Positions 1 through 9,187 of a stretch of 64,000 nucleotides of DNA are shown one piece after another (the first letter of the stretch is position 1; each line of letters opens with the position of its first letter). The notes below the pieces were generated by a model. It had not been told where the DNA came from. It searched no databases and saw only the letters and a program-made list of their open reading frames with translations. Position numbers and translations under genes: made by a program. The stretch is from assembly GCF_000179235.2 (NCBI RefSeq), contig NZ_CP039373.1, positions 2,328,554 to 2,392,553 on the forward strand. Direction: 5' to 3'. The DNA is from Synechococcus sp. CB0101. Its GTDB lineage: Bacteria > Cyanobacteriota > Cyanobacteriia > PCC-6307 > Cyanobiaceae.

Positions 1-852
1 CTGCTCGGGACGCCCGATCGTGCCCAGGCGCTGACCGGTGCTCACGGTCTGGCCCGGGATCACCTGCAAATCGAGCACCGTGCCGTCGCGTTCGGCGTGC
101 ACCTTGCCGTCGTAGGCGATCTTGGCCTGGGTCACCGCGATCTCGCGCTTGAGATCATCGATCTGATAGCGGCGCTGCAGGGCCTGGGTCTCGATGTTGA
201 GCTTCACCTGCTGGTAGCTGGTCACCACGTTGCGCTCGTTGATCTTCACCTCATCGAGATTCACGCTGGTGCTGGTGAGGCCCTGCTCTGCAGACACCAC
301 CTCGGTGGAGAGCGGCGCCACCACTTCCCGTTTCGCCAACCAATCCAGGTTGCGCAACTTGCTGGAGTACGTCGACTGCAACTCGCCGTAGCGGCGGCGA
401 TCGTCGGAATACTTGGCGAGGGCGGTGTCGAGTGCGCGCTTCTCGGTGAGCAAGCGCAGCTCATCGCGGTAATCGAGCTTCTCGTTGTGGCGCTCGAGCT
501 GGCGCAGGTTGCCGCGCTGCTGCTCCAGCTGCCGTTCGAGCACCGGCAGATAGAGCTGCATCAACACCTGACCGCGCTTCACCGTTTGGCCCACGCGCAC
601 GAACACTTCGCGCACCTGACCACCGGAGCGGGCATTGAGGATGCCGGCGTTTTCCGGATAGATGAGCACCCCAGTGCCTTTCACCTCGGTGGGCACCGGC
701 CAGAACAGGGCCCACAGCACGACCGAACCGGTCACACCGGCCAGGCAGACCCCCACCTGGTTGTGATCGCTCAACCCCTGCCAGCGCTCGCGCAGCTGCT
801 GGGCACGCCGGCGGTACCAGGGCGTGTCGGCAGTGGGGGTGGCCTGAGTCAT
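1..852 (-). CDS. HlyD-type membrane fusion protein of an NHLP/RiPP export system (3' end outside window)
   Basis: The minus-strand frame opens with ATG at 852 and stays open to the window edge (284 codons), so the C-terminus is missing. After a short basic N-terminus there is one membrane segment at about residues 35-52 (GVCLAGVTGSVVLWALFW). A biotinyl-lipoyl-like half domain follows (ARSGGQVREVFVRVGQTVKRGQ), then a long charged coiled-coil region at about residues 100-250, then the returning half domain (HAERDGTVLDLQVIPGQTV). This order is that of periplasmic adaptor proteins working with ABC exporters. The wording of the N-terminal part resembles the NHLM/NHLP bacteriocin secretion protein family known from marine Synechococcus. 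The partner ABC transporter should lie to the left of the window. The family is secure; the cargo is inferred. Confidence 0.8.
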   Translation of the reverse strand, partial: MTQATPTADTPWYRRRAQQLRERWQGLSDHNQVGVCLAGVTGSVVLWALFWPVPTEVKGTGVLIYPENAGILNARSGGQVREVFVRVGQTVKRGQVLMQLYLPVLERQLEQQRGNLRQLERHNEKLDYRDELRLLTEKRALDTALAKYSDDRRRYGELQSTYSSKLRNLDWLAKREVVAPLSTEVVSAEQGLTSTSVNLDEVKINERNVVTSYQQVKLNIETQALQRRYQIDDLKREIAVTQAKIAYDGKVHAERDGTVLDLQVIPGQTVSTGQRLGTIGRPEQ

Positions 853-884
853 GCGTGCCAGCTTGCAGGAATCCGATACAGCTG

Positions 885-1970
885 TCAGCCCCCCTGCGGC
901 CACACCCCCAGCTGTTGCAGCCGCTGCTCCGCTGCACCCGCCCGCCGGCTGTCTCCCACCAGACACTGGGCGAGCAACGGAGCCAACACCGGCACCTGGG
1001 CAAAAGCCCCGCTGAAGCCGGTGAACAGCCACAGCCCCGGGGCTCGGTCCAGCGCTCCCACCAATGGCGCCCCGGTGGTGCTGAAGGCCACGGCCGCCTG
1101 GCGCAGCACCCCGGTGAACGCCTGCCGCTGCCGGCTCCAGGCCGCACGCTGCTCCAGCTCCTGGCGCAACTGCTGCTCACACAGCGCCGCCGGCGGTGGT
1201 TCTGCGTAGGCCGCCGAGGCGGCAAGCCAGGTGTACTGGCCCACCAAAGCGCCGCGCCCCCAGGGCACCAGACCCGGATCCACCACCCAGGCAGGCTCGA
1301 GCAACCCATCCGATCGGCGCTCCAAACCCAGCCGCGCAAAGCCCTGGGGTAGCCAGGCCGCCGCAGATCCAAGCGCCGCGGGAAACACCTGGAGTTCGAG
1401 CACCGCCGCCCAACTGCTGCGCAAGGTCTGGGGCAGGTGCGGCCAGAGGCGGTGGCAGCCCGGCCCCGCCGCCAACACCACCTGATCGGCCTGGCAGGAG
1501 CTGCCATCGCTCAGCTGCACCTGCCAGCCGCCTGCAGCGGGCTGGATCGCTAACGCCGTTGCACCAAGCCGCTCCACCCCAGCCTGCGCCAGCACCGCCG
1601 GCAAGCGCTCGTTCAGCACCGCGGTATCCACCTGCGCCAGAGGCAACACCCCCAGGCGGGCCAACGCGCTCAGCCAAGGGCTTGGGCCCTGCAGGCGCAA
1701 CGCGCATCGATGCCAGCCCAGCGGCCCATGGCGCTGCTGCAGCTGGCGCCAGTGGTGCGAGGCACCGGCCGCCAACCGCGCCAGGGGCGTGGGAGCCAGC
1801 GGCCAACCGGGAATCACGCCGTAACTGATCGCCGTGGCCGACGCGGTGCCGTCCGCCGGAGGCGCATCAATCAGGGTGACGGCCTCCCCGAGCTGGCGCA
1901 GCTCCAGGGCCAGCAGTGCTCCCGCCAGCCCCCCGCCGACGACCACCAGGCCGGCGGGTGCGCCGGCCAT
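885..1970 (-). CDS. FAD-dependent oxidoreductase (DAO/glycine-oxidase-like)
   Basis: About 361 residues. The N-terminus has a Rossmann dinucleotide-binding motif (GLVVVGGGLAGALLALEL) within the first 25 residues, then a D-amino-acid-oxidase-like fold with a C-terminal FAD-contacting stretch (GLWLFTGFSGAFAQVP). The start at 1970 is chosen because its ATG overlaps the stop of the upstream psbP-like gene (TGATG), so the two are probably translationally coupled. An upstream ATG at 2030 would add 20 residues and overlap psbP further. The substrate cannot be read from sequence: the family oxidises amines, amino acids or thiazole precursors. It does not look like canonical ThiO by context. Confidence 0.8.
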   Translation of the reverse strand: MAGAPAGLVVVGGGLAGALLALELRQLGEAVTLIDAPPADGTASATAISYGVIPGWPLAPTPLARLAAGASHHWRQLQQRHGPLGWHRCALRLQGPSPWLSALARLGVLPLAQVDTAVLNERLPAVLAQAGVERLGATALAIQPAAGGWQVQLSDGSSCQADQVVLAAGPGCHRLWPHLPQTLRSSWAAVLELQVFPAALGSAAAWLPQGFARLGLERRSDGLLEPAWVVDPGLVPWGRGALVGQYTWLAASAAYAEPPPAALCEQQLRQELEQRAAWSRQRQAFTGVLRQAAVAFSTTGAPLVGALDRAPGLWLFTGFSGAFAQVPVLAPLLAQCLVGDSRRAGAAEQRLQQLGVWPQGG

Positions 1971-2569
1971 CAGATGCGCAGGGTGAAGGAGCTGATCACC
2001 TGGTGGAACAGACCCTCCACCCGAGGCCAACGGGCCTCATTGGTGCTGGCGGCAAAGGTGTAAAGGCGGCCGCGATCCACCACCACGGTGGCCAACTCAT
2101 GGCGATCGCGGTCGCTCAGGTGCACGGCGTATTCCAGGTCGTAGAAGGTGCGGCCACCGTCTTCCCGCTCGGAGGCCTCCACCAGCTCGGCCTCACGGCC
2201 ACTGCCTTCCGGGGCGATCACCACGCGGCGCAGCTTTTCGCCCACGGCGACAGCGCTGCCGAGGTTCTCGAGGCTGTTGGTGCTGTTCACATCCGACACC
2301 ACCAGGCTCAAGGTTTCGTCGGCATTGATCAGGTCGTGGAACACCACCTGCGGGCCATCGGTGACCTGCACGCGCGTCCAGCCGGTGGGATAGAGGAAGG
2401 CGTAGCGCCCATCTGGGCTCTGATAGGAATTCAAACCAGCGGCGGCGGCACTGCAGGCGCTGAGCACCACCGCCAGCAGCACAGCCAACAGGGCGGTGAG
2501 CGGGGCCCGGCGGGAGTGCGAGGAGAACGGCGAGGGCAGCATGCGGCGCGGCTGGCGAGCGACCCGCAT
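1970..2569 (-). CDS. PsbP family lipoprotein (CyanoP-like)
   Basis: 199 residues from the upstream ATG; a second ATG at 2542 gives a more normal signal peptide. A hydrophobic segment ends in a lipobox (VLSAC), so the mature protein is probably a thylakoid-lumen lipoprotein. The mature part begins with the typical PsbP pattern ([19 protein letters not shown]) and ends with the conserved strand ([16 protein letters not shown]). Cyanobacterial PsbP is a low-abundance photosystem II assembly or stability factor. It is divergent from recR, with fewer than 60 bases between the two, and overlaps the FAD oxidoreductase at its 3' end. Confidence 0.85.
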   Translation of the reverse strand: MRVARQPRRMLPSPFSSHSRRAPLTALLAVLLAVVLSACSAAAAGLNSYQSPDGRYAFLYPTGWTRVQVTDGPQVVFHDLINADETLSLVVSDVNSTNSLENLGSAVAVGEKLRRVVIAPEGSGREAELVEASEREDGGRTFYDLEYAVHLSDRDRHELATVVVDRGRLYTFAASTNEARWPRVEGLFHQVISSFTLRI

Positions 2570-2625
2570 TCTGGCCCGCTGGCCCGGCCACCCCGCCTAG
2601 ATTCGCTTCAGCTACCGGCAGTGCC

Positions 2626-3225
2626 CTGAGCGGCTTCACCCGCCCCCTGGCCCGACTGATCGATCAGTTCGAGCGACTGCCGGGCATCGGTCCGCGCACA
2701 GCCCAGCGCCTGGCCCTGCACCTGCTGCGCCAGCCCAGCGAGCAGATCCAGGCCTTCGCCGATGCTCTGCTGGCGGCCAAAAGCCAGGTGGGCCAATGCC
2801 AGCGCTGCTATCACCTCTCTGCCGATCCGCTCTGTGAGATCTGCCGCAATGAGGAGCGCAACACCGGCGTGCTCTGCGTGGTGGCCGACTCGCGCGACCT
2901 GCTGGCCCTGGAGCGCACCCGTGAATTCCGGGGCGGCTATCACGTGCTCGGTGGCCTGATCTCTCCGATGGATGGCGTGGGGCCGGAGCTGCTGCAGATC
3001 CAGCCGCTGGTGGAGCGGGTGGATCGTGATGGCGTCAGCGAGGTGATCCTGGCCCTCACCCCCTCAGTGGAAGGTGACACCACCAGCCTTTACCTGGCCC
3101 GCTTGCTCAAGCCCTTCACCCAGGTGAGCCGCATCGCCTACGGCCTGCCGGTGGGCAGCGAACTGGAATACGCCGATGAGGTGACCCTGGCGCGGGCCCT
3201 GGAAGGACGCAGACGGATGGAGTGA
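2626..3225 (+). CDS. recR: Recombination mediator RecR (start codon abnormal)
   Basis: RecR acts with RecF/RecO in loading RecA at gaps. The helix-hairpin-helix region ([20 protein letters not shown]) is followed by a four-cysteine zinc motif ([16 protein letters not shown]) and a Toprim domain ([24 protein letters not shown]). Homology clearly extends upstream of the first ordinary start (GTG 2788, inside the zinc motif). Between the in-frame stop at 2596-2598 and 2788 there is no ATG, GTG or TTG in frame. The coordinates given use CTG at 2626. A GTG at 2621 lies one base out of frame and would serve if one base were missing here. lipA follows after 7 bases. Confidence 0.85.
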   Translation: MSGFTRPLARLIDQFERLPGIGPRTAQRLALHLLRQPSEQIQAFADALLAAKSQVGQCQRCYHLSADPLCEICRNEERNTGVLCVVADSRDLLALERTREFRGGYHVLGGLISPMDGVGPELLQIQPLVERVDRDGVSEVILALTPSVEGDTTSLYLARLLKPFTQVSRIAYGLPVGSELEYADEVTLARALEGRRRME

Positions 3226-3232
3226 CAAGCCC

Positions 3233-4159
3233 GTGAGTTCCCGCGTTCACACCACCAGCCGCTATAGCGCCATCCCACCCGCCGATCGGCTTCCTGATTG
3301 GCTGCGCTCGCCGATTGGAAACGCCAGCGAGCTCGAAGCGGTGCAGGCGGTGGTGAAGCAGCAGCGGCTGCACACGATCTGCGAGGAAGGCCGCTGCCCC
3401 AACCGCGGCGAGTGTTACGCCGCCGGCACCGCCACGTTTTTGCTGGGCGGTCCGATCTGTACCCGCAGCTGCGCCTTCTGCCAGGTGGAGAAGGGCCAGG
3501 CCCCCGTGCCCTTCGATGCCGGTGAAGCCGAGCGTGTGGCCGATGCGGTGCAGGCGATGGGCCTGCGCTACGTGGTGCTCACCGCTGTCGCCCGCGACGA
3601 TCTGGCCGACCACGGCGCCAGCCTGTTCACCAACGCGATGGCGGCCATCCGCGCTCGCAACCCCCTGATCGCCATCGAAGTGCTCACCCCCGACTTCTGG
3701 GGCGGCCACCGCGATGAATTGGAGGCAATCGCCGCCCAACGTCAACGGCTACAGGCCGTGCTCGCCGCCGAGCCGGTGTGCTTCAACCACAACCTCGAAA
3801 CCGTGGAACGGCTGCAGGGGGAGGTGCGCCGCGGCGCCACCTACAACCGCTCGCTGGGGCTACTGGCCGCCGCCCGGGAACTCGCGCCTCAGATCCCCAC
3901 CAAGAGCGGCCTGATGCTGGGCCTCGGTGAAACCTTCGAGGAAGTGGTGGCAACGCTGCAGGCCCTGCGCGCCGTCGACTGCCAACGGCTCACCCTCGGC
4001 CAGTACCTGCGCCCGTCGCTGGCCCACATCCCGGTGGATCGGTACTGGACGCCCAAAGAATTCGAGCAGTTGGGTGCCATCGCACGCGAGCTGGGCTTCG
4101 CCGATGTGCGCTCAGGCCCGCTGGTGCGCAGCAGCTATCACGCCGCTGAAGCCAGCTGA
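3233..4159 (+). CDS. lipA: Lipoyl synthase
   Basis: 308 residues with a GTG start. A radical-SAM enzyme that inserts sulfur into protein-bound octanoate. The auxiliary cluster cysteines are C50, C55 and C61 ([12 protein letters not shown]) and the radical-SAM cysteines are C76, C80 and C83 (CTRSCAFC). The family signatures [14 protein letters not shown] and [16 protein letters not shown] are present, as is the C-terminal Arg-Ser pair near RSSYHA. It is probably co-transcribed with recR. Its last 22 bases overlap the convergent gene at 4138-4650. Confidence 0.97.
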   Translation: MSSRVHTTSRYSAIPPADRLPDWLRSPIGNASELEAVQAVVKQQRLHTICEEGRCPNRGECYAAGTATFLLGGPICTRSCAFCQVEKGQAPVPFDAGEAERVADAVQAMGLRYVVLTAVARDDLADHGASLFTNAMAAIRARNPLIAIEVLTPDFWGGHRDELEAIAAQRQRLQAVLAAEPVCFNHNLETVERLQGEVRRGATYNRSLGLLAAARELAPQIPTKSGLMLGLGETFEEVVATLQALRAVDCQRLTLGQYLRPSLAHIPVDRYWTPKEFEQLGAIARELGFADVRSGPLVRSSYHAAEAS

Positions 4160-4650
4160 GCCATCCGCCAGGCCCGCTCCAAGCCAGCGGCGCAATCGCC
4201 CCGCATCAACAAGCCTGCCCCACCCCACACCAGCCGCAGGGGCAGATCAGCCGCCGCCGCTCCCACCTCGCGAATCGGTGCAAACCCCAGCCGCTTGAAG
4301 TAGCGCACCAGGCGCCTGTGCTGAAGGTCGTTGTCGCGGATGGCCAGCAAGCGGGCGCTGCGGCAGGGGGTGGATTCCAGCGCCCACGCAAACGTGGCGG
4401 CCCAGATCAACGCACCCACGCCCTGGGTTTGCGGGCCCTGCACCCGCATCGTGTCGAGCTGGAGAGCATCCGGCAGGGGTAAGGCCCACCCTTTGAGCTC
4501 CCCAAGCAGCAGCGGCGGCTGATCCGTCCGCGGCCGCGCCACCACCACCCGCAGGCTGGTGATCGCCAACCAACGGCGCACCTGCAGCCGCAGCAACAAC
4601 CCCTGGGCCGCGGCCAGCTGTTCGATCTCGGCAAGGGAGGGAACACTCAT
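4138..4650 (-). CDS. Conserved hypothetical protein, GNAT-like
   Basis: 170 residues. The middle and C-terminal parts resemble an acetyltransferase fold: a central strand and helix ([15 protein letters not shown]), then strand and helix ([20 protein letters not shown]) and a closing 'FKRLGF' typical of GNAT proteins. No confident acetyl-CoA loop (Q/RxxGxG/A) is visible, so activity is uncertain. Its ATG overlaps the stop of the GST/DUF952 gene (ATGA), making it the last gene of the lysA-to-here cluster. Confidence 0.7.
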   Translation of the reverse strand: MSVPSLAEIEQLAAAQGLLLRLQVRRWLAITSLRVVVARPRTDQPPLLLGELKGWALPLPDALQLDTMRVQGPQTQGVGALIWAATFAWALESTPCRSARLLAIRDNDLQHRRLVRYFKRLGFAPIREVGAAAADLPLRLVWGGAGLLMRGDCAAGLERAWRMAQLASAA

Positions 4651-5633
4651 GGCACCAGCGGCTGCGCCAACAGCACCGCCTCCAAGGGCAACGTTCCGTA
4701 GAGGTGAGGGAACAGCTCACCGGTTCCCGGCGCGGGCTCCTCGCGCACATTGAGGCCTGCGGCCGACAACCGCTGTGGATCAAGCGTGAGCAACAGCACT
4801 GCACCGGCAGGGAGATCGCCATAAAAGCGCTGCGCCGTGGCCTCCACCTGATGGGCAGCGCTGAGATGGATGAACCCCACCTCCTCTAATGAGCGCCCGC
4901 GGGTGGAGCGGCAGTAGACGCCGTCTCGGCGGGCGTCATTCCACTCCTGGCGCAACGTCAGGTGATACAGCCAACTGGGAGAACGCCAGGCGCTGCGCTC
5001 AGCCCAGGGAGCCTCCATCACGGTGGCCAGCTCGGGGCCCTCCAGGAAGCGGGCCAGCCAGGCTTGCAACGGCGCAAGCCCTGGCTCCGCATCGAAGCCT
5101 TCGGGATCCGCCAGGCGGAACTGGCGCACGAAGGGAAGCAGCGCCCAATCGGCCAAGCAAGGGCGATCGCCCAACAACCAGCCGCCAGCCCTCAGCTGTT
5201 CACTCCAACGGCTCAGGATCGCGACAGCCGCGAGACGATGCGGCTCGGATGTCTCCCCTGGGTAGCGATCGGGGTACTTGAAGCGATCGAGATGGTGCTT
5301 GAACGGCCCATCGTTCTCGGCGATCAGGGCTTCCATGCGCTCGTGCTCCGCGGAGCTCCAACCGCTCAGCCAGCCCTGGGGATCACGCTGCTCCAGCGCC
5401 CAACGCATGATCGCCAGACTTTCCTCGATCACCCGGCTATCGGGCAGCACCATCACAGGCACGGTGGCTTTGGCGGAGGCCTCCACCAGCTCCGGCGGCT
5501 TGGCCTTCAGCGCCACCTCCCGTAGCTCCAGCGCGTGGCCGGGCTGCATCCCAGCTGCCGCCAGGGCCAGCCGCGCCCGCATCGCATAGGGGCAACGGCG
5601 AAAGCTATAGAGAACGGGCTGCACCAGCACCAC
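4647..5633 (-). CDS. Glutathione S-transferase fused to a DUF952 domain
   Basis: About 328 residues from GTG 5633; GTG 5624 is also possible. The longer ATG at 5726 is unlikely because it runs deep into trhO. The first 75 residues are a thioredoxin-like GST domain with a CxxA-type site ([17 protein letters not shown]) and the cis-Pro region (KATVPVMVLPDSRVIEESLAI). A helical GST C-domain follows. The last ~105 residues are a DUF952 domain: LYHLTLRQEW, then EEVGFIHLS, and ELFPHLYGTL. DUF952 is usually a stand-alone protein of about 110 residues, resembling ADP-ribosyl/NAD-related folds, of unknown function. The joint substrate is unknown. Confidence 0.85.
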   Translation of the reverse strand: MVLVQPVLYSFRRCPYAMRARLALAAAGMQPGHALELREVALKAKPPELVEASAKATVPVMVLPDSRVIEESLAIMRWALEQRDPQGWLSGWSSAEHERMEALIAENDGPFKHHLDRFKYPDRYPGETSEPHRLAAVAILSRWSEQLRAGGWLLGDRPCLADWALLPFVRQFRLADPEGFDAEPGLAPLQAWLARFLEGPELATVMEAPWAERSAWRSPSWLYHLTLRQEWNDARRDGVYCRSTRGRSLEEVGFIHLSAAHQVEATAQRFYGDLPAGAVLLLTLDPQRLSAAGLNVREEPAPGTGELFPHLYGTLPLEAVLLAQPLVP

Positions 5634-6546
5634 CGCCGATGTGTTGCACCCCGCGCTCCCGCGCCAAGCGCATCTGATGCTGCCGCTCGGCGAACCGCGC
5701 CCGATCGGTGTCGCTGAAGCGCTCAAGGCAATGCCGGCAGCTCACCCCCTCGCGATACGACGCAAGCTCGCGATCAGCCGGTGACAACGGCAAACCGCAA
5801 GCGTGGCAAAGGCTGTAACTCCCGGGCTCGAGCTGATGGTTCACGCTCACCCGTTGATCAAACACGAAGCACTCGCCCTGCCAGCTGCTGCCCTGCTCGG
5901 GCATCTCCTCGAGGTAGCGCAGGATTCCGCCCTGGAGGTGATACACGTTGTCAAACCCCTGCTGCAGCAGATAGGCCGTGCTCTTCTCACAGCGAATCCC
6001 GCCGGTGCAGAACATCGCAATCCCCTTGGGCTGACGCTGCTCCACCAGGGGCCGCAACGCCTGCTCCACCCAGGCGGGAAACTCGCGGAAACTCTCGGTG
6101 CCCGGATCGATCGCCCCTGCAAACGTGCCCACCGCCACCTCGTAGGCATTGCGGGTATCCACCACCAGCACATCCGGATCGCGGATCAGAGCATCCCACT
6201 GCTGTGGTGGCACGTAAGTTCCCACCTGCTCGGCGGGCTTCACGGTGGGGCAGCCCATGGTCACGATCTCGCGCTTGATGCGCACCTTGAGCCGGTGAAA
6301 GGCCTGCTGCGGTGCCTCGCTGAATTTCGCCTCCAACCCCGCTAGCCCAGGCAGCTGCCGCAACCGCGCCAATACCGCCTGCACTCCAGGCGCTGGGCCA
6401 CTGATAGTGCCGTTCACCCCCTCTTCGGCCAACAGAATCGTGCCGCGCACGGCGCCGGCTTCCGCCAGAGCCCGCAACTCCACCTGCAACGGCGGCAGCT
6501 CCGCCATGGCCGTGAAGCCATAGAAGGCCGCCACCTGCACGCTCAC
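5605..6546 (-). CDS. trhO: tRNA uridine(34) hydroxylase TrhO (rhodanese family, YceA)
   Basis: 313 residues from a GTG that overlaps the bioB stop (GTGA). The N-terminal acylphosphatase-like domain ([16 protein letters not shown]) and the rhodanese domain with active-site loop CTGGIRCEK (Cys180) match the UPF0176/TrhO family, which makes 5-hydroxyuridine at tRNA position 34. The C-terminus adds a zinc-finger-like CxxC..CxxC module ([21 protein letters not shown]), common in cyanobacterial and plant members. It overlaps the next gene's start by about 20-30 bases. Confidence 0.92.
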   Translation of the reverse strand: MSVQVAAFYGFTAMAELPPLQVELRALAEAGAVRGTILLAEEGVNGTISGPAPGVQAVLARLRQLPGLAGLEAKFSEAPQQAFHRLKVRIKREIVTMGCPTVKPAEQVGTYVPPQQWDALIRDPDVLVVDTRNAYEVAVGTFAGAIDPGTESFREFPAWVEQALRPLVEQRQPKGIAMFCTGGIRCEKSTAYLLQQGFDNVYHLQGGILRYLEEMPEQGSSWQGECFVFDQRVSVNHQLEPGSYSLCHACGLPLSPADRELASYREGVSCRHCLERFSDTDRARFAERQHQMRLARERGVQHIGGGAGAARSL

Positions 6547-7535
6547 GCGGGCACGGCCTCCTGCCAGGGGGTCACGCCGGCGGCCGCGAGCAGCTCCTGG
6601 TCGGCGGCCACATCTGGATTCCCAGTGGTGAGCAGGGTGTCGCCATAGAAGATCGAATCGGCGCCGGCCAACAGGGCGAGCACCTGCGCTTCTTGGCTCA
6701 TCGTTTCGCGGCCAGCGCTCAGGCGCACACGGCTGTGGGGCATCAGGATCCGAGCCACAGCCACCATCCGCACCAGCTCCAGGGGATCCACCTCGGGCTG
6801 CTCCTCCAGGGGGGTGCCCTCCACCGCCACAAGGGCATTGATCGGCACGCTTTCGGGGTGCGGGTTCATCGCCGCGAGCACCTGCAACAGCGAGGCCCGA
6901 TCGGTGAGGGTTTCGCCCATGCCGATGATGCCGCCGCAGCACATCGAGATCCCGGCCTTGCGCACCCGCTGCAGTGTTTCCAGCCGTTCCTGGAAGGTGC
7001 GGGTGGTGATGATCCGGTCGTAGTGCTCGGGGCTGGTATCGAGGTTGTGGTTGTAGGAGGTGAGCCCGGCCTCGGCCAGGCGCTCGGCCTGGCTATCGGT
7101 GAGCATGCCGGCGGTGACGCAGGCCTCCATCCCCAGCTCGCGCACGCCGCGCACCATGGCGAGCATCGCTTCAAACGGGGCGCCGTCGCGAATGTCGCGC
7201 CAGGCCCAACCCATGCAGAACCGGTGGGCACCGGCCTCTTTGGCAGCGCGGGCCCGGGCGAGCACGGGCTCCACCTCCAGCTCCGGCCGTCCAGCCACGT
7301 CGCTGCTGTTGTGCATCGACTGGGGGCAATAGGCGCAGTCTTCCTCGCAGCCGCCCGTCTTGACGCTGAGCAAGGAGGCCAATTGCACTCGGTAGCCAGG
7401 GTTGGCCTGGCGGTGAACGGCCTGGGCGCGCCAGAGCAGATCCATCAAGGGCAGCTCGAGCAGCGCCTGAATCTCAGCGGTGCCCCAGTCGTGGCGCAGC
7501 TCGAGGGCGGGGAGGGTCAAGGGGCTGGACGTCAT
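6543..7535 (-). CDS. bioB: Biotin synthase
   Basis: 330 residues. Radical-SAM enzyme converting dethiobiotin to biotin. The [4Fe-4S] motif is C63/C67/C70 (CEEDCAYC). Other signatures: the [12 protein letters not shown] stretch, [10 protein letters not shown], and the conserved Arg of the [2Fe-2S] site in RVRLSAGRE. The start ATG overlaps the uppS stop (TGATG at 7535). Its position between uppS and trhO in a head-to-tail chain suggests a single transcript. Confidence 0.97.
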   Translation of the reverse strand: MTSSPLTLPALELRHDWGTAEIQALLELPLMDLLWRAQAVHRQANPGYRVQLASLLSVKTGGCEEDCAYCPQSMHNSSDVAGRPELEVEPVLARARAAKEAGAHRFCMGWAWRDIRDGAPFEAMLAMVRGVRELGMEACVTAGMLTDSQAERLAEAGLTSYNHNLDTSPEHYDRIITTRTFQERLETLQRVRKAGISMCCGGIIGMGETLTDRASLLQVLAAMNPHPESVPINALVAVEGTPLEEQPEVDPLELVRMVAVARILMPHSRVRLSAGRETMSQEAQVLALLAGADSIFYGDTLLTTGNPDVAADQELLAAAGVTPWQEAVPA

Positions 7536-8329
7536 CAGGAGGCGTGAGGCTCAACGCCGCCGAAACGGCGCTGACGGCTCTGGTAATCGAGCAGGGCCGC
7601 GGTGAGGGCGGCTTCGTTGAAATCGGGCCAGAGCACATCAGTGATGTGCAGCTCCGCGTAGGCCAGCTGCCAGAGCAGGAAATTGCTGATGCGCTGTTCG
7701 CCGCTGGTGCGGATCAACAGATCCGGATCCACCTCGCCGGTGGTGAACAACTCGGCCGCAAAGTGCTGCTCCGTAATGGCGGCCGGATCCAGCTCACCGC
7801 GGGCCACCTGCTCCGCCAGCAACCGCGCCGCCCGCACCAGTTCACGGCGGCCGCCGTAATTGGTGCACACGTTGAAATGGATGCCCGTATTGGCGGCGGT
7901 GCGTTGGGTGGCATCGGCGATCAACTGCTGCAGCCCGTCGGGCAATTGCTCCAGATCACCGAGGAAGCGGATGCGCACCTGCTCCTCTTCGAGGGCCTGG
8001 AGCTCCCGGGCCAGCACTCGCTCAAACAACGCCATCAGGAAGCTCACCTCTTCGCCCGGGCGGCTCCAGTTTTCGGTGGAGAAGGCATAGGCGGTGAGCG
8101 CCCCGATGCCCCAATCGCTGCAGAGGCGCAGGGTGCGCTTGAGCGCTTCCACCCCTTCGCGGTGCCCCATCACCCGGGGCAACTTGCGCTGATTGGCCCA
8201 ACGACCATTGCCATCCATGATCACCGCCACGTGGGCCGGCAATCGGGCAGGGTCCAGACCGGCGGGCAGCACGGCACGGGCAGGCCGATTCCCCTGGACA
8301 GCAGTAGCGGTCGCCAGGGAGCGACTCAT
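7535..8329 (-). CDS. uppS: Isoprenyl transferase (undecaprenyl diphosphate synthase family)
   Basis: 264 residues. cis-Prenyltransferase making the lipid carrier for peptidoglycan and glycans. Diagnostic segments are [12 protein letters not shown] (catalytic Asp39), the [18 protein letters not shown] region, and the C-terminal [15 protein letters not shown] diphosphate-binding stretch. The first ~30 residues are a variable extension. The 3' end of cdaA overlaps its start by 4 bases (8326-8329). Confidence 0.96.
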   Translation of the reverse strand: MSRSLATATAVQGNRPARAVLPAGLDPARLPAHVAVIMDGNGRWANQRKLPRVMGHREGVEALKRTLRLCSDWGIGALTAYAFSTENWSRPGEEVSFLMALFERVLARELQALEEEQVRIRFLGDLEQLPDGLQQLIADATQRTAANTGIHFNVCTNYGGRRELVRAARLLAEQVARGELDPAAITEQHFAAELFTTGEVDPDLLIRTSGEQRISNFLLWQLAYAELHITDVLWPDFNEAALTAALLDYQSRQRRFGGVEPHAS

Positions 8330-9162
8330 GAGTTGGGTTCAGCCTTATCCATCGCCACGCTACGCCCGCCCCCTTTGGCCGCTGGCTTGCTGCTCTGGGC
8401 TAGCGATTCACCCAGCAGTTCCTGCAACCGGCTGCTGGTGAGCGGCCGCTCCAGCCGGCCCTGACGGGCCATCGACAGGGTGCCCGTTTCCTCCGACACC
8501 ACGATGCAAAGGCAGCGATCAAAGCGTTCGGTGATGCCCAGTGCCGCCAGATGGCGCGTGCCGTAACGGTTCAGGCCCTGACGCGAGAGCGGCAGGATCA
8601 CCCCCGCCGACAGGATCCGGTTGCCCTTCACCAGCACGGCGCCGTCGTGGAGAGGGGTGTCAACGGCGAAAAGGTTGAGCAACAGGTCTGCCGACAACTG
8701 GGCATCCAGGGCAATGCCGGGATTGAGGAAATCTTCGGGGCGCAGATCGCTGCCGAGGTCCACCACGATCAAACCGCCGCGCCGCAACTGCGAGAGCCGG
8801 CCCGCCGCTTCACTCAGCACGGCAGCCGATCCTGACGCCAGCTTGTCGCCCCGCTGACTGCCAAACAACACATCCAGCCGGCCGGTCCCGAGCAGCTCCA
8901 TCAACCGGCGCAGCTCTCCCTGCCAGAGGATCGCCAGTGCCAGGCTGCAAGCCATCACCAGCGCATCCACGAGCTTGCTGGTGAGCGGCAAGTTGGCGTA
9001 GCGCTGCACCACCCAGGCCAGAGCCACGAGGGTGAGGTAACCGCGCAGCAACCAAAGCGTGCGCGGCTCGTTCACCCGCGCCAGAAGAACCATGCCGAGG
9101 GCGGTGGCGAGCAGGAGATCCAGCACCGCTCCCAGCTGGATTCCGGCCAACGCCCCGAACAC
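8326..9162 (-). CDS. cdaA: Diadenylate cyclase CdaA (c-di-AMP synthase)
   Basis: 278 residues with a GTG start. Three N-terminal membrane helices (about residues 10-30, 36-52 and 64-80) precede a DAC domain. The DGA motif is residues 173-175 ([11 protein letters not shown]). The RHR motif reads R203-H204-L ([13 protein letters not shown]), so its third residue is Leu rather than Arg. The protein synthesises cyclic di-AMP from two ATP and is membrane-anchored. It lies between lysA (25 bases upstream) and uppS. In many bacteria cdaA neighbours cell-wall genes, and here it sits with a DAP-lysine gene and a lipid-carrier gene. The PgpH-type phosphodiesterase starts at 62032. Confidence 0.93.
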   Translation of the reverse strand: MFGALAGIQLGAVLDLLLATALGMVLLARVNEPRTLWLLRGYLTLVALAWVVQRYANLPLTSKLVDALVMACSLALAILWQGELRRLMELLGTGRLDVLFGSQRGDKLASGSAAVLSEAAGRLSQLRRGGLIVVDLGSDLRPEDFLNPGIALDAQLSADLLLNLFAVDTPLHDGAVLVKGNRILSAGVILPLSRQGLNRYGTRHLAALGITERFDRCLCIVVSEETGTLSMARQGRLERPLTSSRLQELLGESLAQSSKPAAKGGGRSVAMDKAEPNS

Positions 9163-9187
9163 CCTCAGAATCGCTCCAACCTGCCGC

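Noticed and set aside
97-1209. 370-codon plus-strand frame at the left edge
   Set aside because: Antisense to the HlyD-type gene and part of the FAD oxidoreductase, both supported by motifs.
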